From assembly GCF_001905905.1 (NCBI RefSeq), contig NZ_LIVT01000007.1, forward strand, positions 186,001-250,000: a stretch of DNA of 64,000 nt, written 5' to 3'. The notes under the pieces are model-generated. The model did not search any database, was not told the DNA's origin, and was given only the letters and a program-made list of their open reading frames with translations. A program made the translations under genes and the position numbers. Below are positions 45,955 through 54,092 of this stretch, piece by piece. Origin of the DNA: Streptomyces sp. CB02366. Its GTDB lineage: Bacteria > Actinomycetota > Actinomycetes > Streptomycetales > Streptomycetaceae. Numbering within the stretch: position 1 is the first letter of the stretch; each line of letters starts with the position of its first letter.

Positions 45955-45977
45955 CCCGCGGCGCCCGGCCTCTTCTC

Positions 45978-45998
45978 TTCGGCGCGTACCGCGCCGAA
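45978..45998 (+). terminator. Hairpin after the M56 peptidase gene
   Basis: A perfect nine-base stem TTCGGCGCG / CGCGCCGAA with a TAC loop, 23 bases after the stop and just before BlaI-type operator 2. It likely separates the blaI-M56 transcript from the hemolysin operon. Confidence 0.6.
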
Positions 45999-46007
45999 CC
46001 CCGCCTG

Positions 46008-46023
46008 TCTACAGGGCTGTAGA
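46008..46023. promoter_or_regulatory. BlaI-type operator 2
   Basis: TCTACAG-GG-CTGTAGA, the same core as operators 1 and 3, with the -10-like TAGAGT inside. It lies between the M56 gene and the hemolysin-family operon, so the latter is probably repressed by the BlaI protein. Confidence 0.8.
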
Positions 46024-46310
46024 GTTCATCAGCCGCAGAGTGCGGAGTCTCCGCCGCCACGGCGCGGAGCCGGAGCGCGGAGGACGGCGTGGGCACGGAC
46101 GGCCGGGTGCGGCGGGCCGTTCCGGCACGCCGCGGTGACGGGCCGCCCACCGGGACGCGGAGTCCGACGGCCGCTCGGCGGAGGAGGAACTCCCCGGACC
46201 CGCCGGCCGGACACGTGCTTCCCCGCCCGGAGCGGACACCCGCTCTCCGCCCGCCCGGCGTGCAGAATCGAACCCATGGCTGGAGAACCCAGCCGGACAG
46301 GAGCCACGCG

Positions 46311-46427
46311 TTGTCCGTCAGTCCGTGCCCCTCGGGGCACCGCCGGCATCTTCACCGCCATCGATCCCCGGCCCCGACACCGGACCCGGCGCCGGTGCGG
46401 GCCCCGCGCGGGGCGGGTGAACGATGA
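46311..46427 (+). CDS. Possible histidine-rich leader peptide
   Basis: A 38-codon ORF starting at TTG 46311, with AGGAG seven bases ahead, whose stop overlaps the ATG of the hemolysin gene by 4 bases (ATGA). It has the cluster GHRRHLHRHR in its middle and a Pro/Ala-rich end. Translational coupling and the ribosome site argue for it; the TTG start, high GC and lack of a known homologue argue against. If real it could couple synthesis of the hemolysin protein to histidine or metal availability. Confidence 0.3.
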   Translation: MSVSPCPSGHRRHLHRHRSPAPTPDPAPVRAPRGAGER

Positions 46428-47845
46428 CCTCCGCCCTGCTCGGCCTGCTGGCGGTGTTCGTCCTCACCGCCGGGACCGGCTACTTCGTGGCCCAGGAGTT
46501 CGCGTACGTCTCCGCCGACCGGCTCACCCTCGCCCGGGAGGCGGCGGCCGGCGACAAGCGGGCCGCCCGCGCCGTGAACGTACTGGAGCGCCTCTCCTTC
46601 ATGCTCTCCGGTGCGCAGCTCGGCATCACCGTCACGGGTCTCGTCGTCGGCTTCCTCGCGGAGCCGTCCGTCTCGACCCTCCTGCGGCCCGCCCTGAACG
46701 CCGCGGGACTGCCCGAGGGGGCGGTCCCGGGCATCTCCGTGGTGCTGTCCTTCGTGGTGGCGACAGTCATCCAGATGGTGCTCGGCGAACTCGCGCCCAA
46801 GAACCTGGCCCTCGCCGTACCCGAGTCCATGGCGAAGTCGCTCGCCGCCTCCACCCTGATCTACCTGCGGATCGTCGGCCCCGTCGTCCACGTCTTCGAC
46901 GGCGCCGCCAACCGGCTGCTGCGCCGCATCGGCATCGAACCGGTCGAGGAACTGCACCACGGCGCGACCCTGGAGGAGCTCGGGCATCTCGTCGGGGAGT
47001 CCCACGAGCAGGGTGAACTCCCGGCCGCGACGGCCGCACTCATGGACCACGCGCTGGAGTTCTCCGAGCGGACCCTGGGCGAGGTGATGGTGCCGCGCGC
47101 CGACGTCACGTTCGTCCGCCGGGACGCCCTCGCCACCGAGGCCGTCGAACTGATCGCCCGCCACGGGCACTCCACCTACCCGGTGCTCGGCGACCACCCC
47201 GACGACCCCGCCGGCGTCCTCGGCGTACGGGAGCTGATGCGGCTGCCCGCAGCCGAGATCGGGAGCACCACCGTGGGCTCCCTGGCCCGCCGCCCCCTGC
47301 TGCTGCCCGAACTCCTCAAGCTTCCGGCCGCGGTGGCGCAGATGCGGGAGCGCGACGACGAGTTCGCCGTCGTCCTGGACGAGCACGGCGGTCTCGCCGG
47401 GATCGTCACCTACGAGGACATCGCCGAGGAGCTCGTGGGCGACATCGCCGACGAGTCGGACACGGTCGTCGAGACCGCGGTGGCCGACGGCTCCGGCTGG
47501 ATCGTGGACGCGGGCCGCCGCCTCGACGAGATCGAGGAGGCCACGGGCGTCCACCTCCCCCGGGAGGGCGACGACTACGACACGCTGGCCGGACTGATCA
47601 TCGACCGGCTCGGCCGCTTCCCCACCGTGGGCGACCGGCTCACCGTGGACGGCGCCCGGATCGAAGTCCGCTCCCTGGACCGGCACGTCGCCGAGTACGT
47701 ACGCGTCGAACACGCCAGCCGTCCCGAGTGCGCCGATGGTCCTCGCCGTGCCGACCAGCCCGAACACGCCCGGCCGCCCGGCCGCGTCCAGCCGACCGAG
47801 CACACCGACCGGACCGGTCGCACCGGACGGGAGCCCCAGGCATGA
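46424..47845 (+). CDS. Hemolysin family (CNNM/CBS/CorC) membrane protein
   Basis: A 473-residue protein with the full layout: a CNNM (DUF21) membrane domain of three to four spans (LLAVFVLTAGTGYFVAQEFA, GAQLGITVTGLVVGFLAEP), two CBS domains (MVPRADVTFVRRDALATEAV and the LVLDEHGG-like FAVVLDEHGGLAGIVTYEDI) and a C-terminal CorC/HlyC domain near ETAVADGSGWIVDAGRRLDE. Related proteins export magnesium or cobalt or maintain membrane integrity. It starts in the overlap with a possible leader peptide and is followed by a second family member, overlapping by 4 bases. The operator 400 bases upstream places it under BlaI control. Confidence 0.9.
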   Translation: MTSALLGLLAVFVLTAGTGYFVAQEFAYVSADRLTLAREAAAGDKRAARAVNVLERLSFMLSGAQLGITVTGLVVGFLAEPSVSTLLRPALNAAGLPEGAVPGISVVLSFVVATVIQMVLGELAPKNLALAVPESMAKSLAASTLIYLRIVGPVVHVFDGAANRLLRRIGIEPVEELHHGATLEELGHLVGESHEQGELPAATAALMDHALEFSERTLGEVMVPRADVTFVRRDALATEAVELIARHGHSTYPVLGDHPDDPAGVLGVRELMRLPAAEIGSTTVGSLARRPLLLPELLKLPAAVAQMRERDDEFAVVLDEHGGLAGIVTYEDIAEELVGDIADESDTVVETAVADGSGWIVDAGRRLDEIEEATGVHLPREGDDYDTLAGLIIDRLGRFPTVGDRLTVDGARIEVRSLDRHVAEYVRVEHASRPECADGPRRADQPEHARPPGRVQPTEHTDRTGRTGREPQA

Positions 47846-48876
47846 GCTTCCCCATGGCGCTCTTCGTCACCGTCCTGCTCCTCATCGGGAGCGGCTTCTT
47901 CGTCGCCGCCGAATTCGCCCTGGTCGCCTCCAAGCGGCACCGGATGGAACAGGCGGCCGCCCGCGGGCAGCGCGGAGCCAAGGCGGCGCTCGCCGGGATG
48001 CGCGAGCTGTCGCTGATGCTCGCGGGGGCGCAGCTCGGCATCACCATCTGCACCCTGGGGCTGGGATCCGTGTCCAAGCCCGCCATCTCGCACGAACTGG
48101 ACCCGCTGCTGGAGCGGCTCGGACTGCCCGCCGCCGTCAGCTACGGCGTCGCCTTCGCGCTGGCCATGATCGTCGTGGTCTTCCTGCACATGGTGGTCGG
48201 CGAGATGGCCCCGAAGTCCTGGGCCATCGCCCACCCGGAACGGTCGGCGATGCTGCTGAGTCCGCCCTTCCGGGCCCTCGTGCGCGCCGTACGCCCGCTG
48301 ATCCGCGTGCTGAACGCGGTGAGCAACTCCCTCGTACGGCTCTGCCGGGTCACCCCGCGCGACGAGCTCGCCTCGGTGCACAACCGCGACCAGCTCACCC
48401 ACCTGATCGAGGAGTCCGCACGCCTCGGGCTGATCAGCAAGGGCGACTCCGGGCTGATGACGAGGTCGCTGACCGAACCGGCGACCCCGGTCTCCGCACT
48501 CCGCATCCCCGTGGAGCGGATCGTGACGGTCCCGGCGGACGCCGGACTCGACCGCATCCTGGCCACCGCCGCCGAGGCCGACCGCACCCGCCTGCTCGTA
48601 CGGGACGGGGAGGAGGTCCTCGGCTCGGTGCACGCCCGGGACGCGCTCGTGGCCCGCGCCGCCGGCCGGGACGTCCTCGCCCGCACCCTGGCCCGTCCGG
48701 TCCCGGAGCTGACCCCCGACGCGACCGTGGCGCAGGCCGTGGAGCGACTGCGCGAACGGCGGGCCACGATCGCCGTCGTGCGCGACGGAGAGGGCGGACT
48801 GGCGGGGCTGGTCAGCCTGGACGACCTGCTCGCCCGGCTGCTGCACCCGCAGTCCCCTCCCGGCACGACCGCGTAG
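47842..48876 (+). CDS. Second hemolysin family (CNNM/CBS) protein, without CorC domain
   Basis: A 344-residue paralogue of the previous gene. It has the CNNM membrane domain (FVTVLLLIGSGFFVAAEFAL, GAQLGITICTLGLGSVSKP, VVGEMAPKSWAIAHPERSA) and a CBS pair (EPATPVSALRIPVERIVTV and DGEGGLAGLVSLDDLLARL), but ends there: the C-terminal CorC/HlyC domain is missing. ATG at 47842 overlaps the upstream stop (ATGA), so the two are made together and may form a heteromer in which only one subunit has CorC. Gene ends 46 bases from the convergent TatA-like gene. Confidence 0.88.
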   Translation: MSFPMALFVTVLLLIGSGFFVAAEFALVASKRHRMEQAAARGQRGAKAALAGMRELSLMLAGAQLGITICTLGLGSVSKPAISHELDPLLERLGLPAAVSYGVAFALAMIVVVFLHMVVGEMAPKSWAIAHPERSAMLLSPPFRALVRAVRPLIRVLNAVSNSLVRLCRVTPRDELASVHNRDQLTHLIEESARLGLISKGDSGLMTRSLTEPATPVSALRIPVERIVTVPADAGLDRILATAAEADRTRLLVRDGEEVLGSVHARDALVARAAGRDVLARTLARPVPELTPDATVAQAVERLRERRATIAVVRDGEGGLAGLVSLDDLLARLLHPQSPPGTTA

Positions 48877-48922
48877 CCGCCCCGGGCGCGCCACCCGGCC
48901 GGCCCGTCTCACCGCACGGTGT

Positions 48923-49138
48923 TCAGACGTCCCCGCCCGGCCGCTCGGCCGTCTCCCCGCGGATCACCCGGGGGGACGGCCGGCCCGGGTCGCCGTCCTC
49001 GTCCTTGAGCGCCCGCTTCTCGGCCTTGAGGATGCGGGCGGCCTTTCCGGCCGACCGCGTGAGCTCGGGCAGCCGCTTCACGGCCAGCACCGCCACGATC
49101 ACCAGCAGGAGGATGGTGAGTTCGCCGATCCCGAACAT
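48923..49138 (-). CDS. TatA/TatE-like protein
   Basis: A 71-residue protein with the TatA layout: a short N terminus MFGIGELTILLLVIVAVLAVKRLPEL forming one membrane helix, the FG-type start with Glu instead of a hydrophobic residue at position 6, a helical amphipathic segment (LTRSAGKAARILKAEKRALK) and an acidic tail. TatA oligomers form the channel for folded proteins with TatBC. This is probably a paralogue separate from the main tatAC locus, as no tatC is near. GTG at 49144 is an alternative start. A BlaI-type operator lies 72 bases upstream, so it is under that control. Confidence 0.83.
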   Translation of the reverse strand: MFGIGELTILLLVIVAVLAVKRLPELTRSAGKAARILKAEKRALKDEDGDPGRPSPRVIRGETAERPGGDV

Positions 49139-49209
49139 GGTCACTGCTTTCTCTGGGGTGGAGCGGACGCCGAGACGGCCCGTCCTCCGAAGCGGCCGGG
49201 CCCCCTCAA

Positions 49210-49225
49210 TCTACAGTGCTGTAGA
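49210..49225. promoter_or_regulatory. BlaI-type operator 3
   Basis: TCTACAG-TG-CTGTAGA, the same core as operators 1 and 2, 72 bases ahead of the TatA-like gene on the minus strand. On the other side lies only the 3' end of the reductase gene, so the TatA-like gene is the likely target. Confidence 0.8.
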
Positions 49226-49378
49226 GCTGCCTTTCGCGAGATCCCCGACACCTCGTCGGCCCCGGCCCCCGGGCGGCAGCCGGACGGTGGCGTCCGGGAG
49301 ACGGCTGCACCCGTGGGCGGTGGGCGCGTGGAGCAGCGGTGTGTACTGCCGCAAGCCCCCACCGGGCGCCCGGCCCCC

Positions 49379-50737
49379 TCAGCGCTTCCCGGGCCGGCCC
49401 CGCCGACGGCCGGGGCGGGGCGCCGGGACCAGACGGAACGCCGTGTTGAGCACATGGTCGGCCACGTCGCGCGAGGGCTTGTCCGTGAGGTCGGTGAGCA
49501 GCCGGGCCAGCAGGTCGAGGAGGAACGGCGAGCCCATGACGTACCGGTTGAGCACCGGCTGGAAGCCCGAGCGGCTGAAGACCAGGTCGGCGGCGGTGTT
49601 GCCCAGCCGGTAGTAGCGGCCCCAGCGGCGGTTCATCTCCACCGGGTAGCCGTGCAGCACCTGTTCGCGGCGCGGCCCCCGGGGGTGGGCGAGAGCGAGC
49701 GCCGCGCTCTCGGCGGCGACCTCGCCCGCCTCCATCGCCTGGGCGATGCCCTCGCCGTTCCAGGGGCTCACCATCCCGCCGGAGTCGCCGACCAGCAGAA
49801 GCCCCCGGGTGTACAGCGGATGGCGGTTGAAGCCGAGCGGCAGGGCGGCGCTGCGCACCGGGCCCTCCGCGTTCTCCTCGCGCAGCCCCCACTCCTGCGG
49901 GGTCCGGGCCAGCCACTGGTCCAGGGTCGCGCGCAGGTCCGCCTTGCCGTGCCGCCGGTGGGGCAGCGCCCCGAGCCCGACGTTGACCCGGCCGTCGCCC
50001 ATCGGGAAGATCCAGCCGTACCCGGGGAGGTACGGGCCGCCGTTCGGGAAGCGGAGGTCGGCCCACAGCTCCAGGTACTCCTCCCGGGAGCGTTCGGGGC
50101 TTCGGTAGTAGCGCCGGGCGGCCGTCGCGATCTGCCGCCCGGGATCCCGCTCCAGGCCCAGCGCCAGGGCGAGGCGGGCGGACGCCCCGTCCGCCGCGAC
50201 GACGATCGGGGCGCGGAACTCGACCGCCCCGGGGGCGTCCGGGGAGTCGAAGGACGCGGCGACCCCCGTGACCCGGCCCGCCCGGTCGGTCAGCGGCCGT
50301 TCCGCCTTCCAGCCGCTGTACAGCCGGGCCCCGGCCGCCACGGCGTGGCGGGCCAGGATGTCGTCGAAGTCGTGCCGGCTGCGGGAGAGCCCGAAGTCCG
50401 GGTAGCGGCCCAGCGCGGGCCACTCGATGTGCACCCGGTGCTTCCCGGCCACCCAGCGCATCCCCCGCGAACGCGTCCAGCCCGGCGCGGAGACGTCGAC
50501 GCCCATCCGGATCAGCTGGTGCACCGCGCGCGGAGTGAGGCCGTCGCCGCACACCTTCTCCCGGGGGAAGCGGGCCTTCTCCAGGAGGACCACGTCCACT
50601 CCGGCGCGGGCCAGGTGGTACGCGGCCGAGGAGCCGGCCGGCCCGGCTCCCACCACGATCACCTGGGCGTCCTCACCCGTACGGGGAACCTCCCGCGCGT
50701 CCGCGTCCGTCGCCGGGTCCGTTGGCAGTTCCCGCAT
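49379..50737 (-). CDS. Geranylgeranyl reductase family flavoprotein
   Basis: A 452-residue FAD-dependent protein. The N-terminal dinucleotide motif is VIVVGAGPAGSSAAYHLARAG, followed by LLEKARFPREKVCGDGLTPR (the ARFPREKxCGDGL segment is typical of geranylgeranyl reductases and menaquinone-side-chain reductases), and the second flavin motif is GLLLVGDSGGMVSPWNGEGIAQAMEAG. The family reduces isoprenoid double bonds, often in menaquinone or membrane lipids, or acts as a quinone-reducing oxidoreductase. ATG at 50737 is followed by an Asp/Thr-rich 20-residue lead-in; a start 63 bases upstream is less likely. It could reduce menaquinone side chains, but a different substrate is possible. Confidence 0.88.
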   Translation of the reverse strand: MRELPTDPATDADAREVPRTGEDAQVIVVGAGPAGSSAAYHLARAGVDVVLLEKARFPREKVCGDGLTPRAVHQLIRMGVDVSAPGWTRSRGMRWVAGKHRVHIEWPALGRYPDFGLSRSRHDFDDILARHAVAAGARLYSGWKAERPLTDRAGRVTGVAASFDSPDAPGAVEFRAPIVVAADGASARLALALGLERDPGRQIATAARRYYRSPERSREEYLELWADLRFPNGGPYLPGYGWIFPMGDGRVNVGLGALPHRRHGKADLRATLDQWLARTPQEWGLREENAEGPVRSAALPLGFNRHPLYTRGLLLVGDSGGMVSPWNGEGIAQAMEAGEVAAESAALALAHPRGPRREQVLHGYPVEMNRRWGRYYRLGNTAADLVFSRSGFQPVLNRYVMGSPFLLDLLARLLTDLTDKPSRDVADHVLNTAFRLVPAPRPGRRRGRPGKR

Positions 50738-51063
50738 GACAAGCCTTTCGTCCGACGGCTGGTGCTCCTGCCGGGGCGGTGGGGCCCCGGCCGCCATCAT
50801 CGATCAGCACGGGCCGCGGTGGTACCACGCGTCCGCGAACCCCGCCCGGCCGAGTGAACCGGCCCTCCGAGCGCCGTCGTCGAGGGCCCCCACCGCGCGC
50901 GCGGCGCCGAACACGAGGGCGCCGCCGCCCTCGCTGCCGTACGCACCCCGCCCCGCACCCGGCGGCCCCGGCAGGACCTCCCGCGCTGCCCGCTCGCTCT
51001 CCTCGGCCCCGCCCGCACGGGGGCGCCGTCGCGGTGGGGCCGGCGGGCGGGGCGGGCCGTGGC
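50738..51063. other. Intergenic region without recognised features
   Basis: 326 bases between the reductase start and the kinase stop, both on the minus strand. It must hold the reductase promoter, but I see no clear motif, and the open frames here are GC-rich shadows. Confidence 0.4.
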
Positions 51064-52299
51064 TCAGCCGCCCTGCTCGTCCCCGCTGCCGCCGCCGTTC
51101 CCGACGTCCTGGGCGGGGCCCGAGGACGGGACCTGGTCGGGCGTTCCGGCGGAGCTGGAGTCCGGCGAGAACAGGATCATCCCCAGGTACACGGCGGCCA
51201 GGAACGTCGCCGTCCCCGCGATGGCGCTGGCCACCCTGGGGCGCCGCCGTATCGCCTCACGGGTGCTGCGACGGCGGACCGGGGCCGATCGGGCCGCATT
51301 CGACCGGGTCGCATTCGACCGGGTGGGGGCCGACCGGGCCGGCGCCTGCCGTCTTCGCCCGGTGGGGCCCGGGAGCCGGTACGTCGTCGGGCCCGCCGGC
51401 ACGGCCGGCCCGCCGGGGGAGGGGTGCGGCGCCCCGGCGGCGGAAGCCCGGTGGGACGCGGGCGTCGGCATCGGGAGGGGCTCCGGCCGGCCGCGCCAGG
51501 CGTCCGTGCGGAACCAGTCGGAGACCTGCTGGGCGGTGGGCCGCGCCTCGGGCTGTTTCGCCAGCAGCCCGAGCAGATACGCGTCGAAGGCGGCGGAGAT
51601 GTCCACCCCCCGCTGCCGCAGCGGGACCGGCGGGGTGTCGACATGCTGGTACAGCGTCGCGGTCGCCGTGTCGGAGCGGAACGGCGGCTCACCCAGCAGC
51701 AGTTGGTAGACCACGCAGCCGAGGGAGTACATGTCGGACGCGGAGTCGGCGGTACGCCCCAACGCGCGCTCGGGGGCCAGGTAGAGGCTGGTGCCGACGA
51801 TGTGGCCGGCCGTCGTCAGCGCGGTCGAGGGGTCGTCGACGAACTGGGCGATCCCGAAGTCGCCGATCTTCACCGAACCGTCCGCGTCCAGCATCAGGTT
51901 GCCCGGCTTGATGTCGCGGTGGACGATGCCCTGGCGGTGCGCGGCGGCCAGCCCGGCGGCGGCCTGGCCGGCGATCCGGGCGACCTGTTCGGGATGGACG
52001 CGCTCCTGGGCGGCCAGCAGGTCTCCCAGGCTCTGCCCTTCGACCAGCTCCATCACCAGGAAGAACCGGTCCTCCCACGCCCCGAAGTCGAACACGGCGA
52101 CCAGGTGCGGGTGGCTCAACCGCGCGGCGGTCTGCGCCTCCAGCCGGAAACGGGCGGTCGACGAGGCGTCCGCCTGGTCGCCCAGCAGCAGCTTCACGGC
52201 CACGGCACGTCCCAGCACCTCGTCCGTGGCCCGCCACACCTCGCCCATGCCGCCACGACCGATGGGGGATACCAATCGGTACCGACCAGCTACCAGCAC
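51064..52299 (-). CDS. Membrane-anchored serine/threonine protein kinase (second)
   Basis: A 411-residue Hanks-type kinase. The kinase domain (about 6-270) has the loop GRGGMGEVW (14-22), Lys36 in VAVK, HRDIKPGNL (127-135), DFG (147-149) and the APE segment YLAPERALG. A Pro/Arg-rich linker follows, then one span (VASAIAGTATFLAAVYLGMILF) and a short Ser/Gly/Pro-rich external tail with no PASTA domains. Start GTG at 52299 begins the kinase at once (VLVAGRYRLV), as in relatives; the ribosome site is weak. The neighbours offer no obvious substrate. Confidence 0.88.
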   Translation of the reverse strand: MLVAGRYRLVSPIGRGGMGEVWRATDEVLGRAVAVKLLLGDQADASSTARFRLEAQTAARLSHPHLVAVFDFGAWEDRFFLVMELVEGQSLGDLLAAQERVHPEQVARIAGQAAAGLAAAHRQGIVHRDIKPGNLMLDADGSVKIGDFGIAQFVDDPSTALTTAGHIVGTSLYLAPERALGRTADSASDMYSLGCVVYQLLLGEPPFRSDTATATLYQHVDTPPVPLRQRGVDISAAFDAYLLGLLAKQPEARPTAQQVSDWFRTDAWRGRPEPLPMPTPASHRASAAGAPHPSPGGPAVPAGPTTYRLPGPTGRRRQAPARSAPTRSNATRSNAARSAPVRRRSTREAIRRRPRVASAIAGTATFLAAVYLGMILFSPDSSSAGTPDQVPSSGPAQDVGNGGGSGDEQGG

Positions 52300-52604
52300 C
52301 TGTACACCTATCTCGAATGGCGGCCCGCTCCGGCTGTCCGCCTCCGGGGTCTCCTGTCTCCGGCCACGTCCTGGGCCGGTGAGACGAACGACATGATCAG
52401 GATATCCGTCCGGCGGGCTCCGCACGCCCCGACGGACCTTTCTCCGAACCGGGCTGACGGACCGGCACACCCGCGCGGCCGACCGCCCTCCGTACGGGAG
52501 CGCCCGCGCGGCCGGCCGTCCTCCGCCACCGGGCGCCGGGCTTCGTCTGCTCGCCCGCCGGAGCCGCGCACGCCCCGTCGCCCGAAACCTGCGCCGACCC
52601 CGTT
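52300..52604. other. Intergenic region without recognised features
   Basis: 305 bases between two minus-strand genes, with one short AT-richer patch (near 52385-52410) that may hold the kinase promoter. I find no operator or hairpin worth naming. Confidence 0.4.
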
Positions 52605-53309
52605 TCAGCCGAACAGCCCGCGCCAGGCGGCCTCGGCCGTGAACGCGGACTGCCCGCCGGCGAACAGCAGCTCGGCGGTCTCGAACGCGGGGTCGGACGC
52701 CGTCCGCGGCACATAGGGCACGGCGAAGCACCGCATCCCCGCCGCGTGCGCGGCCGCCGCTCCGGGCGGTGCGTCCTCCAGCACCACGCAGTTCCCCGGC
52801 TCCGCCCCCATCCGCCGGGCCGCCTCCAGGAACACGTCCGGCTCCGGTTTGCCGTGGGCGACCTCCTCGGCGGAGACGTACAGCGGGATGTACGCGTCGA
52901 GCCCGGTGACGGCGAGCACCGCCCCGATCGCGGCCCGGGACGAACCGGAGGCCACCGCCATCGGCGCCCCGGCCGCGTACAGGCGCTCGACGAACTCCCG
53001 CATCTGCGGGAAGACCTCCGTCGAGGCCCCGGCGAGCTCCAGGTACAGGGCGTTCTTCCCGGCCAGCAGCTCCTCGACCGGAGCGTCGATGCCGTACTCC
53101 GCGCGCAGGACGGTCAGCGTCTCCCGGGTGCCGATGCCGATGAACCGGGTGTGCTCCTCCCAGCCGAAGTCCCGCACCCCGTAGCGGACGAGCAGCCTGC
53201 GCCCCGCCTCGTAGTAGTTGGGCTCGCTGTCCACCAGGGTTCCGTCGAGATCGAAGATCACGTGTGGAGGCGGGAGGGACGCGGACGAGGGGGCGGGAGG
53301 GGACGTCAT
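52605..53309 (-). CDS. HAD-superfamily phosphatase (beta-phosphoglucomutase-like)
   Basis: A 234-residue HAD enzyme. Motif I is VIFDLDGTLVDSEPNYYEAG, motif II the Ser in VASGSSRAAIGAVL, motif III the Lys in EEVAHGKPEPDVFLEAA and motif IV VLEDAPPGAAAAHAAGM. The cap and EDAPPG variant match the beta-phosphoglucomutase/2-deoxyglucose-6-phosphatase subfamily. It is cytoplasmic and probably dephosphorylates a sugar phosphate. It lies 37 bases downstream of the Lrp-type regulator's stop on the same strand and could be in its operon. The first 15 residues are a Pro/Ser-rich extension. Confidence 0.87.
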   Translation of the reverse strand: MTSPPAPSSASLPPPHVIFDLDGTLVDSEPNYYEAGRRLLVRYGVRDFGWEEHTRFIGIGTRETLTVLRAEYGIDAPVEELLAGKNALYLELAGASTEVFPQMREFVERLYAAGAPMAVASGSSRAAIGAVLAVTGLDAYIPLYVSAEEVAHGKPEPDVFLEAARRMGAEPGNCVVLEDAPPGAAAAHAAGMRCFAVPYVPRTASDPAFETAELLFAGGQSAFTAEAAWRGLFG

Positions 53310-53346
53310 GGCCCCAGCATGCCGCAGCCGCGACCGGCGGGTCCGC

Positions 53347-53829
53347 TCAGGCGGGAGGCGCCGCCGCCCGTCCCACGGCCTCCACCAGCGGCAGCACCCG
53401 GTGCGCCACCCGCTCGCGCAACGCCACGTCGGTCCGTGTCCGGACGACCCCCGGCAGCTGGATCAGCCGCTGGATCACGTCCTCCAGGTGCCCGTTGTCC
53501 CGGGCGACGACGCGGGTCAGCAGATCGCCGCCGCCCGTCGTCGAGAACGCCTCGATGATCTCGGGCACGGCCGCCAGCGCGTCGCCCACCTCGACCAGAT
53601 GCCCCTGGGTGACCTCCAGGTGGACGAAGGCGAGCACGGGGTGGCCGAGGGCGGCGGGGGAGAGCGTAGGCCCGGTGCCCGTGATCACGCCGTCGCGCTC
53701 CAGACGGTCCAACCGGGCCTGGAGGGTGCCGCGGGCCACACCGAGGATGCGCGCGTACTCCCGGACGCTGGTGCGCGGCTGCTCGATCAGCAGGCGCAGG
53801 ATGCGGGTGTCGAGCGCGTCCACCGCCAT
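53347..53829 (-). CDS. Lrp/AsnC family transcriptional regulator
   Basis: A 160-residue regulator with an N-terminal helix-turn-helix (LDTRILRLLIEQPRTSVREY, then LGVARGTLQARLDRLERDGV) and a C-terminal RAM ligand-binding domain (AFVHLEVTQGHLVEVGDALA, VRTRTDVALRERV). Lrp proteins bind DNA as octamers or dimers and respond to amino acids. ATG at 53829 with AAGGAG is preferred to a start 25 codons upstream, where the extra sequence is not Lrp-like. It is divergent from the FUSC-type transporter gene (263-base gap), which it could control; an amino acid or aromatic acid effector would fit. Confidence 0.9.
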   Translation of the reverse strand: MAVDALDTRILRLLIEQPRTSVREYARILGVARGTLQARLDRLERDGVITGTGPTLSPAALGHPVLAFVHLEVTQGHLVEVGDALAAVPEIIEAFSTTGGGDLLTRVVARDNGHLEDVIQRLIQLPGVVRTRTDVALRERVAHRVLPLVEAVGRAAAPPA

Positions 53830-54092
53830 GATCCGCCGATCTCCTTCCGAACCGTCCTGTACGGCCCCGACTGTATCCGGCTGGAAGGATCGCCTCCGTG
53901 TCACCGGAGCTGGTCCGTTGGCCTGCCGATGGCCGCACCTTTCCCTTGTCGACTGGGCTAGTGGTCCACCATATTCCGGTCCGTTTGATCCAAGGGTCCG
54001 GCAGATGCTGAAATGGGGCGGTCGATGGCGCTGCGGACTTCCGCGGCGCCTTTTTCATGCGAGTTCTGCGGCGACGCGGAAGGGGTGGAAGC

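Larger units (their letters stand above)
45955..46423. other. Long leader region ahead of the hemolysin pair
   Basis: 469 bases holding a hairpin (45978-45998), BlaI-type operator 2 (46008-46023), several short hairpins such as GGCTGG/CCAGCC near 46278, and a possible small ORF at 46311. The roughly 400-base distance from the operator to the first gene is unusually long for a simple promoter and may contain a regulatory RNA leader. Confidence 0.5.
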
